From NCBI RefSeq assembly GCF_963678845.1, contig NZ_OY787468.1:372001-436000 (forward strand): a stretch of 64,000 bases of DNA, given 5' to 3'. A model generated the notes under the pieces. It ran no database searches. It saw only the letters and a list, made by a program, of their open reading frames with translations, and had not been told where the DNA came from. The stretch's first letter is position 1, and each line of letters opens with the position of its first letter. The position numbers and the translations under genes were made by a program. Below are positions 33,721-42,670 of the stretch, piece by piece. The DNA is from an uncultured Bacteroides sp. (GTDB lineage Bacteria; Bacteroidota; Bacteroidia; Bacteroidales; Bacteroidaceae).

Positions 33721-35595
33721 TTATTTTCTTAAAAGCACCAGTAATACGTTTATATCGCTTGGTGAGATGCCAGGTATTCTACTCGCTTGCGCTATCGTTT
33801 CTGGATCTATCTTAATTAGCTTTTGTCTCGCTTCTGTCGATATAGAATTTATAGTATTATAGTCGAGCTTGCCTTTTATCTTAATTGTTTCAAGGCGCTC
33901 TATTTTATTAGCAATTAATTTTTCACGATTAATATAACCTTCGTATTTGATAAGAATTTCTGCAGCCTCTTTTATTTCCTCTCTTCTATCTTTTATTTGA
34001 TCTAATTTTTCTTTGAATGCAGGAATGAGTTCTGAGATATTTTCCAAAGTAATTTGAGGACGATTGATCAAATCAATTAGTTTACATCCTTGTTTAAGAG
34101 TAGAAGTTCCAAGATTTTCTAATGCATCATTGATAGGACCCACTTTTACAGACTGCGTTTTGGCAAACTCCATTATGCGGTTTATTTCAGTCCTTTTATC
34201 GATTAAAAGGGAATAACGGTCTCTTTTTGCTAATCCCAAATTATATGCTCTTTCTGTTAATCGCATATCTGCATCATCTTGTCGAAGCAATATTCGGTAT
34301 TCCGCACGGGAAGTAAACATTCGGTAAGGCTCATCTACTCCTTTTGTAACTAAATCATCGATTAATACGCCAATATATGCTTCATTTCTACCTAGAACAA
34401 AAGGTTCTCCGTTGTGACAGTTCTGGTGTGCATTAATTCCTGCAATGATTCCTTGTCCGCCTGCTTCTTCATATCCGGTGGTTCCATTAACCTGCCCGGC
34501 GAAGAATAAGTTTTTAATAATCTTCGATTCCAACGTATGTTTTAATTGTGTTGGATCGAAATAATCATATTCAATGGCATATCCCGGCCTATATATCATT
34601 AGATCTTTAAATGCTGGAATCTTTTTCAAAGCTCTGATTTGAATATCTAATGGCAGTGAAGAGGAAAATCCATTTAAATAAAGTTCTTTTGTGGTTTCTC
34701 CTTCGGGTTCAAGAAACAGCTGATGCTGATTCTTATCTGGGAATGTGACGATTTTTGTTTCAATGCTTGGACAGTATCGTGGACCAATACTTTGAATTTG
34801 TCCGTTGAATAGGGGAGAATCAGCTAAACCATCTTTTAGTATCTGGTGAACTTCTTCGTTTGTATAGCAAGTCCAGCATTGTAATTGCTTTAAATGTCTT
34901 GTTCCTGTATTCATGTATGAGAACTTGTGAAAATCAGCTTCTCCGTCCTGAGTTCCCATTAAGTCATAGTTTACACTACGGCCGTCAATACGAACAGGAG
35001 TTCCCGTCTTCATTCTGTCAGACTTAACCCCATGTTGTACGATGGATTCGGTTAAAAGGTAAGAAGCAGGCTCGGCCATTCTTCCTCCTGAAAGTTTTGT
35101 TTTACCAATGTGCATCAATCCATTCAGGAAGGTTCCTGCAGTGAGCACTACAGTCTTTGCCCGGAATTCAACGTCGAGATAGGTCTTTAAACCTACAATT
35201 TCTCCGTTTTCAACGATTATTTCCTTAACAGTATCCTGCCAGATATAGAGGTTTGGAATGTTTTCCAGTATCTCTCTCCAGGTCCAGATAAACTTATTTC
35301 TGTCGCATTGAGCGCGTGGACTCCACATTGCCGGTCCTTTTGATCGGTTCAGCATACGGAATTGAATGGCTGTCTTGTCTGTAACCAGACCCATATAGCC
35401 ACCCAAGGCATCAATCTCCCGGACTATTTGTCCTTTAGCGATACCACCTACGGCGGGATTACAGCTCATCTGAGCAATTTTATTCATGTCCATCGTGATA
35501 AGACACGTCTTTGATCCCAAATTTGCAGCAGCAGCTGCCGCCTCGCAACCGGCATGTCCTGCTCCGATAACAATTACATCATACTTAAAATCCAT
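33721..35595 (-). CDS. mnmG: tRNA uridine-5-carboxymethylaminomethyl modification enzyme
   Basis: A 624-residue FAD enzyme that works with MnmE to place cmnm5 on the wobble uridine of several tRNAs. The dinucleotide motif is GAGHAGCEAAAAAANLG near residue 12, followed by CNPAVGGIAKG, the mapped signature GPRYCPSIE, and EEAGGQGIIAG. The C-terminal helical domain binds MnmE and tRNA. It opens the housekeeping run that ends at deoC. A -7 box (plus-strand CAAATTTA, 35618-35625) lies 23 bases upstream. MnmG was once called GidA because it often sits near the origin, consistent with the adjacent parS-like site. Confidence 0.97.
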   Translation of the reverse strand: MDFKYDVIVIGAGHAGCEAAAAAANLGSKTCLITMDMNKIAQMSCNPAVGGIAKGQIVREIDALGGYMGLVTDKTAIQFRMLNRSKGPAMWSPRAQCDRNKFIWTWREILENIPNLYIWQDTVKEIIVENGEIVGLKTYLDVEFRAKTVVLTAGTFLNGLMHIGKTKLSGGRMAEPASYLLTESIVQHGVKSDRMKTGTPVRIDGRSVNYDLMGTQDGEADFHKFSYMNTGTRHLKQLQCWTCYTNEEVHQILKDGLADSPLFNGQIQSIGPRYCPSIETKIVTFPDKNQHQLFLEPEGETTKELYLNGFSSSLPLDIQIRALKKIPAFKDLMIYRPGYAIEYDYFDPTQLKHTLESKIIKNLFFAGQVNGTTGYEEAGGQGIIAGINAHQNCHNGEPFVLGRNEAYIGVLIDDLVTKGVDEPYRMFTSRAEYRILLRQDDADMRLTERAYNLGLAKRDRYSLLIDKRTEINRIMEFAKTQSVKVGPINDALENLGTSTLKQGCKLIDLINRPQITLENISELIPAFKEKLDQIKDRREEIKEAAEILIKYEGYINREKLIANKIERLETIKIKGKLDYNTINSISTEARQKLIKIDPETIAQASRIPGISPSDINVLLVLLRK

Positions 35596-35910
35596 TGATT
35601 CAATCTATTTTACGCCGCAAATTTACGAAAAATACTTAGTATGTTTATTGTATGAATAGAAAAGAATTGGATTGTATCTTTTTAACGCAAAAAAAACGCT
35701 TTAAATCTGGATTCTCAGAATTGAGTCGCGATTGATTTGTAAATGGTGGCAGATGTACCCGAAATGGGGGAGATAAATAGATTTTAGTGGCAGATGATTT
35801 TGCATCTGCCACCTAATGAAAGGCCCTTCAATAAAGGCTTTTATATAAAATAGTAGCAGATGGCAGCAATCTTGTGAAAAAAGTGTGCAAGGATAAATAA
35901 TCTGAAATTT
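35596..35910. other. Gap between ybeY and mnmG, filled mainly by repeat cluster G
   Basis: The mnmG -7 box (CAAATTTA at 35618-35625, read on the minus strand) and repeat cluster G are the only elements seen in 315 bases. I see no gene. Confidence 0.5.
35744..35867. repeat. Intergenic repeat cluster G (GTGGCAGATG)
   Basis: Forward copies of GTGGCAGATG or close variants have their AGAT(G/A) at 35751, 35771, 35792 and 35858, the first three 20-21 bases apart. An inverted copy CATCTGCCAC at 35803-35812 pairs with the 35787-35796 copy as a perfect 10-bp stem with a 6-base loop. The hairpin is clearly related to that of cluster C, with a matched A-to-G and T-to-C change in the stem. Confidence 0.85.
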
Positions 35911-36330
35911 TTAATCCTTTAATAAAGCTAGTGCCTTGTTTTCTGCAGCCTCCATAACTTCTCGCTCTCCTTCTCCCTTGTCATTAATGCCGCAAAGGTG
36001 AAGAATACCGTGTATGATTGTGCGATGAAGTTCTTCTTCATAAGTTGTATTAAACTGTTCGGAGTTGCTTTTGACTGTGTCCAGGCTTATGAAAATATCC
36101 CCAGATAGAATATTGTCTTCACAATAATCAAAAGTGATGATATCCGTGTAATAATCGTGTTGAAGGTATTCACGGTTAACTTCAAGAATTTTTTCATCAG
36201 AGCAAAAGATGTAAGCAATCTCTCCAATCTTTTTCTCATATGAATTAGCTACCGCTTTTATCCAAGCAGTATTCTCTCTTTTCTTAATGGCGGGCATTTT
36301 GACCCCGTCGGTCTGATAACTTATAGCCAT
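35911..36330 (-). CDS. ybeY: YbeY rRNA maturation endoribonuclease
   Basis: A 139-residue zinc endonuclease for 16S rRNA 3' processing and ribosome quality control. The ATG at 36330 (MAISYQTDGV) is chosen because residues upstream run into the previous gene. The metal motif reads HGILHLCGIND where the E. coli type has HGxLHLxGyDH, so the third ligand position is Asp instead of His. This is, to my knowledge, the usual Bacteroidota form. Other features are FCSDEKILEVNREYLQHDYYTDIITFDY and ISLDTV. It lies 8 bases after the SpmA-SpmB fusion and is co-directional with it. Confidence 0.9.
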   Translation of the reverse strand: MAISYQTDGVKMPAIKKRENTAWIKAVANSYEKKIGEIAYIFCSDEKILEVNREYLQHDYYTDIITFDYCEDNILSGDIFISLDTVKSNSEQFNTTYEEELHRTIIHGILHLCGINDKGEGEREVMEAAENKALALLKD

Positions 36331-36338
36331 AGATTTAT

Positions 36339-37571
36339 TTAATAAAAGAATAAATAACAAACTGAAATAGCAACTATTACCCCAACTAGGTCGGCTATTA
36401 ATCCACATGCCACTGCATGGCGTGTCTTTCTAATTCCTACACTACCAAAATATACAGCAAGAACGTAGAATGTAGTATCCGTAGATCCCTGGAAAATACA
36501 CGAAAGGCGTCCGATAAAAGAGTCTGCGCCATAAGTTTTCATTGCATCGACCATTAATCCGCGGGCGCCACTTCCGCTTAAGGGTTTCATTAAAGCTGTA
36601 GGAAGTGCACCAACAAAACTAGTATCCAGGCCGCTGAGCTTTATCAGATATTCAATACCCTTGATAATTAAGTCCATGGTACCAGATGCTCTGAATACAC
36701 CAACCCCAACAAGGATGGCTACTAAATAAGGGATAATTCTTACAGCCGTGGAGAATCCTTCTTTGGCACCTTCCACAAATGTTTCATATACATTTATTTT
36801 TTTTCTGATGCCTGATGCTATAAAGCAGAGGATGACAGAGAAAAGAAAGACATTAGCAAAAAGTGTTGAGTAAGTTCCTATCTGCTCTTTTGACATAGCA
36901 CTGAACAGGCAGATAACCCCTCCAATAAATGCACTGATTATGCCTACGAAGGTGAATATAGCTTTGTTGAATAAGTTAATTCTCTGGAAAATGCTTACAG
37001 CTATTATTCCTGCTATTGCTGCGCAAAAGGTAGCAATCATAATTGGAACAAAAATATCTGTTGGTTGGGCAGCTCCTAGTTGGGCGCGATAAACCATAAT
37101 ACTTATAGGGATCAATGTTAACCCTGATGTATTAAGCACAAGAAACATAATCATAGGATTGCTTGCTGTTTTTTTATCCTTGTTCAGCTCTTGCAATTCT
37201 TTCATTGCTTTTAATCCCAAAGGAGTGGCAGCATTATCTAACCCTAGCATATTTGCTGATATATTCATAAAAATAGCGCCCATAGCCGGATGTCCTTTTG
37301 GTATATCCGGGAATAATTTGCAGAAAATCGGACTAAGCCAACGAGAAAGGCTTGCTATTAATCCTCCTTTTTCTCCAATTTTCATAATCCCTAGCCAGAG
37401 AGAGAGAATACCTGTTAGTCCCAATGAAATGTCGAATGCAGTTTTAGATGAACTGAAAGTAGAGTTCATTATTTCGCTAAATACCTGAGTATCTCCAAAA
37501 AAGATTAATCTTATCAAGGCTACGACGAACGCAATAACAAAGAAAGCAATCCAGATGTAATTCAATACCAT
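36339..37571 (-). CDS. SpmA-SpmB fusion (nucleoside recognition domain membrane protein)
   Basis: A 410-residue integral membrane protein. Two nucleoside-recognition (Gate) domains lie in tandem. The first half (GLTGILSLWLGIMKIGEKGG, LGLDNAATPLGLKAMKELQ) matches SpmA and the second (FVEGAKEGFSTAVRIIPYLVAILVGVGVF, ALMKPLSGSGARGLMVDAM, GSTDTTFYVLAVYFG) matches SpmB. In spore formers these are two proteins encoded side by side. No sporulation is expected here, so the protein is probably a transporter-like protein of unknown substrate. A -7 box (plus-strand CAAAATTA, 37597-37604) lies 26 bases upstream. Confidence 0.87.
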   Translation of the reverse strand: MVLNYIWIAFFVIAFVVALIRLIFFGDTQVFSEIMNSTFSSSKTAFDISLGLTGILSLWLGIMKIGEKGGLIASLSRWLSPIFCKLFPDIPKGHPAMGAIFMNISANMLGLDNAATPLGLKAMKELQELNKDKKTASNPMIMFLVLNTSGLTLIPISIMVYRAQLGAAQPTDIFVPIMIATFCAAIAGIIAVSIFQRINLFNKAIFTFVGIISAFIGGVICLFSAMSKEQIGTYSTLFANVFLFSVILCFIASGIRKKINVYETFVEGAKEGFSTAVRIIPYLVAILVGVGVFRASGTMDLIIKGIEYLIKLSGLDTSFVGALPTALMKPLSGSGARGLMVDAMKTYGADSFIGRLSCIFQGSTDTTFYVLAVYFGSVGIRKTRHAVACGLIADLVGVIVAISVCYLFFY

Positions 37572-37986
37572 AATGAGTGCATTTTAATATGTTTTGCAAA
37601 ATTAGGAATATGTTTTTAGTTATTGCTGCTTTTTTTTCTGTTTTTATATACAAAGACTTGCAAAAAGACGAATCTTGTGTATAAAATGAACAGATAATCT
37701 ATTCAGAGTTAACTTTTAGTATCAGGAATTTTAGCCTTTAGCTATGCATGAAGTGATAAATTGAAATCCAAGGGATAGAATGTTTGCCTGTTGAATGAAT
37801 GAAGAAAAAGCTTTTTAAATAACAGGTCCTTAGATATTAATTGTCTGTAATTATCTGTTTACTATATTTATAGCATATTTGTTATAGCATTGGTAATTTT
37901 TATATATCATTATATAGTTACATGAATTTATATTCAATTTTTTCTTTCAATTTTATGTCTGATTTACCAAATAAGTTTTTAATCAC

Positions 37987-38019
37987 TTTGTTTTATATGT
38001 TTTTTGTGTTTTAACTTTG
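37987..38019 (+). promoter_or_regulatory. Orphan two-box promoter in the 1.2 kb gap
   Basis: TTTG (37987-37990), 21 bases, TAACTTTG (38012-38019). It has both Bacteroidota boxes but no gene follows for 770 bases, so it may drive a noncoding RNA or a very long leader. Confidence 0.5.
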
Positions 38020-38225
38020 AAATTTATTGTTATTCAAATTTATCTAATGGATAAGGTTTGATTAACAAATGTAAGCATAAAAAATATTACTTACTAAAAT
38101 AAAGATTAACCAAATACACATGATTATTTACCTAATAAACATAAATTATTCCACATAGTACGTGCTTGCATTCATTGTGTTTTTTTTTATTTAATTATGA
38201 ACTCTATCTTTGCGACATTAAACGG

Positions 38226-38254
38226 TATTCTAAAATTAATTTAATTTTAGAATA
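38226..38254 (+). other. Perfect 14-bp inverted repeat downstream of a -7 box
   Basis: Arms 38226-38239 and 38241-38254 (TATTCTAAAATTAA and its complement) around one base. It starts about 10 bases after the start site predicted from the TATCTTTG box at 38205, so it would fold at the very 5' end of that transcript. Confidence 0.6.
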
Positions 38255-38790
38255 GAGGTTTAAAATATGATTTTTGCTATTTTTTTATGATATTGTATAT
38301 TAATATTTGAAGGTCTAAAAATCAATATTATACCATTATATATATAATATAGCTCTTTATGTTTTTTTTTATAATATCAAATTTAGTGAATATAGAATGA
38401 CTTATAGTACCCAATTTATATACATATTACGTACCTAGTTTTTCCTATTAAAAAAAATAAGATATAAATTCAACTACTGTTTGTTTTTACTCTATAAAAG
38501 TTATTTTAATATTTAATTAACACATATATTTCATAGTAATAAAGAATAAAATACTTAATTTATTAAATAGGATAATTCTATATCTTTAAATGATTATTGA
38601 CTTTATATTTGTAAATCATGACTATATAATGTATTATATGATTGAATAAATTATAAAATAGTTCCTAGATCTTAAATATATATTCCTAAAACTTATATTC
38701 ATGACTTTGATTGTAATATCGTATTAAAATCATCTATATATTAGCGGCTGATTATATTAAAATACATAATCAAATCTAAACATAAAATAC

Positions 38791-39285
38791 ATGCAGAGCA
38801 TATTTAAGCAATTAGTAGCACAACTTGGTTTGTTAAAAGAAAGAGAATCTTTCCAAACAGAATCTGATATTATTGAAGCGATAAATCCTTCAATGATTGA
38901 TTTGGATCAAGAAGTGCACATATATAAAGAGGTGCTTTATAATTTGGATTCTAAACAAATTTATCTGGATTCCTCTTTGTCACTTATAAAACTTAGTTCA
39001 GTAGTTGGAACAAATACTACTTACTTATCTAATTCTATTAATAAGTATTTTGGATGTAATTTTAAAACATTAATAAATAGGTATAGAATTGAATATTGTA
39101 AAAAACTGCTGGGAACGAATCCCATGTCTGTACCTATAAAGGAAATTGCAAAAAAATGTGGATTCTCTTCTGTTAGTGCATTTTATTCTTCTTTTAAAAA
39201 AATAACAGGAATTTCTCCTGTACAGTATAGAATATTGGTTATTTATAGGAATGAAACGAATAAAGAATTTGAAAAAGAGCTATAA
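38791..39285 (+). CDS. AraC-family transcriptional regulator, DNA-binding domain only
   Basis: A 164-residue protein. The last 100 residues are a double helix-turn-helix of the AraC type: SSLSLIKLSSVVGTNTTYLSNSINKYFG, then YRIEYCKKLL, then IKEIAKKCGFSSVSAFYSSFKKITGISPVQYR. The first 50 residues have no recognisable ligand-binding domain, so the signal is not evident. It lies 185 bases ahead of the large surface lipoprotein gene and is co-directional, so that gene is the obvious candidate target. Both are preceded by very AT-rich DNA. Confidence 0.88.
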   Translation: MQSIFKQLVAQLGLLKERESFQTESDIIEAINPSMIDLDQEVHIYKEVLYNLDSKQIYLDSSLSLIKLSSVVGTNTTYLSNSINKYFGCNFKTLINRYRIEYCKKLLGTNPMSVPIKEIAKKCGFSSVSAFYSSFKKITGISPVQYRILVIYRNETNKEFEKEL

Positions 39286-39470
39286 ATTTTAATTGAATGT
39301 AATTTAATTATAATTAATATGGAAGGGCGTCACATCGTTTTTAGTTGTGCACATCAAGTAAGGATGCCGACTACAAGAGGAATTTATGAGTTTATGAGAG
39401 ATATTATAATGAAAAAATACACAAATATGTATTTTACTAATAGATTTTTAAATATAAAATTGTTTTAATT

Positions 39471-42281
39471 ATGAGAAAAAAGTATTTTCTTTCTAGGTTG
39501 GCAATCTTTGGGTTACTAACTTTAGGCACAACTACTACTTTTGTAAGTTGTAGTAAAGATTACGATGGCGACATCGCTAATTTGCAAACTCAGATCACCG
39601 CAAATACAAAAGCGATCTCTGATATTCAGACTTTACTGAATAGCGGACAGTGGGTGAAGAGTGTTACTGCTGTAACTAATGGAGTTACCATAACCTTGGG
39701 AAATGGTACTGCATACACTATCACTAATGGTGCAACAGGTGCAACAGGTGCTGCTGGCGCAACAGGTGCTACAGGAAAAGCTGGTTCTGTAATTACTATT
39801 GGTACTAATGGTAATTGGTTTATTGATGGAGTTGATTCAGGTAAAACATCTAAAGGCGCAACAGGCGCAACAGGAGCTTATTACGTGCCTAATGCAGATG
39901 GTTACTGGCACAAAATTGATGGTACAACTGATACAGCAACTACTCAGAAATGGTTGCCAGAAGGTACTGTAACTGCAATTGTTCAAAATGGTTATGTAAC
40001 TTTGAGTAATGTATCTGGAATTACAGGTGGAGTTGTTACTTTGCCTATGAACAATGGAGCTCTACGTAGCTTAGTATTTGTCCCTCAACTTTATGTTGAT
40101 GGAGTTCCTGCAATGAACTTTTCTCCATTCTCTTATACTCCGATGACAAGTGATGCATCTGAAGCTGGTACTGCTAAATCGATAACTCCTGAAGTTATTG
40201 CTGAGTATAATCTCAATCCTTCTGGAGTTGCTGAAGGTCAAATAGACAAAGCTAATTTGGCATTTACTTATAAAAATGTTGATTTTGTATCAACTCGTTC
40301 TACTGAAATGAGCCCTACTGCAACATTTTCTAGCATTGCAAATGGAATTTTGAAAGTTAAGGTTAATGCTAAGAGCGAATACTTTGAAGCTCTAGGCAGT
40401 TCTAAGATAGATGTTATGGCTTTGAAAGTTCCATTAACTGACGCTGCTAAAGCTATTGAAAGTACTGCTCCTGATGCAATTACTTCAGACTATGCTACTG
40501 TTTATAAAGTAAACCAGTATCAGTCACAATTAGCTATTGCTAGTTCAAAAACTGTTAATCCATCACTTCGTACTCAAGCTATTGATTATCATTATCCGGT
40601 AACTTTTGCAGATGCGCAAAGTGGAGATGCTGATGCTCAGTTGGTTTATAATGACCAAACAGGTCTTGACCTTCCTTCTTTAGTTAAGTCTTGCTATGGT
40701 AATCATGGATCATTTGATAATGATAAGTATGGTTTGGCATTTCAATTTGATATGTTAGGATTTGATGGTACACCATTAGCATATCTTGTACCAAATCAAC
40801 CAGATGGTACTGATCAAGAACAATTTGCTCATATTACAGCTAATAATAAACTTGTAGCCAAAGTATTTACTGTAGAATCTCAAAGATATGCAGCTGTTGA
40901 CCGCACTCCTATTGTGCGAGTTAAATTAGTAGATACTAAAAATAACAATGCTGTTGTGAAAGTTGCTTATATTAAAGTTCTTATTATTAAGGAAGCTATT
41001 GATATGACAGCAATAAAGGCAGATATGCCAGCATTTGCTAGCTTCAAACAGGATTGTAATGTTCATGATCTTAATGTTACTGTTCAGCAAATGAATGAAA
41101 AAGTTTACAATGCTGCTAAACTTTCTAAGGAAGATTTCCATGCTCTTTATCACATCCTTCCTTCTACTGGAAATGGAACAGTAACTGAGGTCGCTAATCC
41201 TGGTGCATCAACTAGCAATATTTTGACATGGACTCTTCAAGAAGATGAAATTTGGAATGATGCTGATGGTGCATTTGCAGCTACAGTAACATATACAGCT
41301 AATACTGCTGGATCTCGTCCTGATGTTACAATTAATCTGTTAGCTACAGTAACAAGACCAACAATTACAATAGCCAATTCTGAGCTTATTGCCAATTATT
41401 GGGATGCTAACCTAACATATAGCAAGCTAAATGTTGCAGTTCCAACTTTAGGTGATGCAACTTCTGCTAATTGTACATTTGTAAATAACTTGAATGCTGC
41501 ATTTACTACAAATGCAGATCAATCACTTAAGTTGAATATACCTTCAGATTACACAGCATATGCCGGTATGACATATCAATATTTCTTCAAGAGTCAAGTT
41601 AATACGAGACCGTTTGCAGGATATGCAATTTCTGTTTCTGATGATGGTAAGGCTTTGAATGCAACTAAGGGAGGTGTGACTAAAGAAGTAGCTCATATTA
41701 CTGATTTTGTATCAAATACTGGTGATTTGATTGCTTATGCAGAGAATGATTTTGCTAAAGAAATATTGAATACAAATACTTTTGAAGCAACTCTATTTAT
41801 CTCAGGTACAGTTTGTGAACATGCTGTAGCTATCGGTGGTAAGGGTACATTCCTTGTTAAATTCATCAGACCAGTAAATGTTGCTTCTGTAGCTGCTAAG
41901 AACTTTATCGACGGTGTAGACTTTGGTGCTACTGGATCAGTTCTTGACATTCTTGATGTTGTGAAATTAACTGATTGGAGAAATTATTCATTCGCTGACA
42001 ATGCTAATTATTATGGCTATTATGGAGTTACAAGTATTACAGCTAATACTTCAGGAATAACTTGCAACATTGGTGGTGCAAATGCTACTCTTCCTTCTAC
42101 AATAATAGTAGCTCAGGTTCCTCCTGTTGATCCAACTCATTATGGCACATTAACTTATAAGAATAATGGTACTGTAGTAACATCTGCATTTGATATGTAT
42201 GTTCCAGTAACGGTAAGTTATAAGTGGGGTTCAATAACTCAAAGTGTAACTGTTCATGTTCAACCTACAGTTGCTCAATAA
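39471..42281 (+). CDS. Large surface lipoprotein with collagen-like Gly-Ala-Thr repeats
   Basis: A 936-residue lipoprotein. The signal peptide ends FVSC with Cys27 as the lipidation site, followed by SKDYDGD, an acidic stretch like the surface-export signal of Bacteroides lipoproteins. A short coiled-coil (DIANLQTQITANTKAISDIQ) follows and then collagen-like triplets, GAT/GAA/GKA at about 87-106 and GAT at 129-135, framing GNWFIDG. The start resembles the DUF4988/PL29 N-terminal family. The remaining 800 residues are Thr/Ala/Asn-rich beta domains without a catalytic motif I can recognise. The composition and the own terminator suggest an abundant fibrous or adhesin-like surface protein. Expression may depend on the AraC regulator upstream. 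Confidence 0.75.
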   Translation: MRKKYFLSRLAIFGLLTLGTTTTFVSCSKDYDGDIANLQTQITANTKAISDIQTLLNSGQWVKSVTAVTNGVTITLGNGTAYTITNGATGATGAAGATGATGKAGSVITIGTNGNWFIDGVDSGKTSKGATGATGAYYVPNADGYWHKIDGTTDTATTQKWLPEGTVTAIVQNGYVTLSNVSGITGGVVTLPMNNGALRSLVFVPQLYVDGVPAMNFSPFSYTPMTSDASEAGTAKSITPEVIAEYNLNPSGVAEGQIDKANLAFTYKNVDFVSTRSTEMSPTATFSSIANGILKVKVNAKSEYFEALGSSKIDVMALKVPLTDAAKAIESTAPDAITSDYATVYKVNQYQSQLAIASSKTVNPSLRTQAIDYHYPVTFADAQSGDADAQLVYNDQTGLDLPSLVKSCYGNHGSFDNDKYGLAFQFDMLGFDGTPLAYLVPNQPDGTDQEQFAHITANNKLVAKVFTVESQRYAAVDRTPIVRVKLVDTKNNNAVVKVAYIKVLIIKEAIDMTAIKADMPAFASFKQDCNVHDLNVTVQQMNEKVYNAAKLSKEDFHALYHILPSTGNGTVTEVANPGASTSNILTWTLQEDEIWNDADGAFAATVTYTANTAGSRPDVTINLLATVTRPTITIANSELIANYWDANLTYSKLNVAVPTLGDATSANCTFVNNLNAAFTTNADQSLKLNIPSDYTAYAGMTYQYFFKSQVNTRPFAGYAISVSDDGKALNATKGGVTKEVAHITDFVSNTGDLIAYAENDFAKEILNTNTFEATLFISGTVCEHAVAIGGKGTFLVKFIRPVNVASVAAKNFIDGVDFGATGSVLDILDVVKLTDWRNYSFADNANYYGYYGVTSITANTSGITCNIGGANATLPSTIIVAQVPPVDPTHYGTLTYKNNGTVVTSAFDMYVPVTVSYKWGSITQSVTVHVQPTVAQ

Positions 42282-42670
42282 TTATTGTTCAAAATCAAGT
42301 TAATTATTAACTAGATTCATAAAAAAGGGAGTAACAAATCTGTTACTCCCTTTTGCTTTTAAATTTAGATGAAAAAAGGAGGCTGCTGATTGCTGTTCAC
42401 TTAAAGCAAGATGAAGTAGGTTTCTACTCGATAGTATTTGCTTTCCATTTCTATCAGAATGTGTAGCTTTATTTTGTATTTCATTTTATAATATTTGCAG
42501 AACTAAATTTTTATTTGTCTCATTTTAATATGCTTTCTAAAAACTTAAATAATTGATTAATAGTATTGTAAAAGTGCCTATTATAAAATCATTTTCATGT
42601 TTAAAATTGTTATATTTGTAGTACAAAGATGTTTTGTCAGCGTATTCTCTTAATAAACGATATATAGCGT
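42282..42670. other. Gap between the surface lipoprotein gene and the HMA-like gene
   Basis: It holds the terminator at 42323-42354 and a -7 box TATATTTG at 42611-42618, 52 bases before the next gene. The remaining sequence shows no gene or repeat. Confidence 0.5.
42323..42354 (+). terminator. Terminator of the surface lipoprotein gene
   Basis: AAAAGGGAGTAACA (42323-42336) pairs with 42341-42354 around a 4-base loop, followed by GCTTTT. It is 41 bases past the stop. Confidence 0.85.

Larger units (their letters stand above)
37572..38790. other. 1.2 kb AT-rich gene-free region with three candidate plus-strand promoters
   Basis: No protein gene is supported. Three -7 matches lie on the plus strand: 38012-38019 (TAACTTTG with TTTG at 37987-37990, 21 bp apart), 38205-38212 (TATCTTTG, no partner) and 38604-38611 (TATATTTG, about 180 bases before the AraC gene). 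The second is followed at once by a perfect 14-bp inverted repeat (38226-38239 with 38241-38254), then AGAGG and a 7-codon frame (MIFAIFL, 38267-38290). The -7 box of the minus-strand SpmA-SpmB gene lies at 37597-37604. Confidence 0.5.

Noticed and set aside
39319..39468. A 49-codon frame between the AraC and surface lipoprotein genes
   Set aside because: No ribosome site, family similarity or promoter was seen; its residue mix is unlike known short proteins. It is probably chance.
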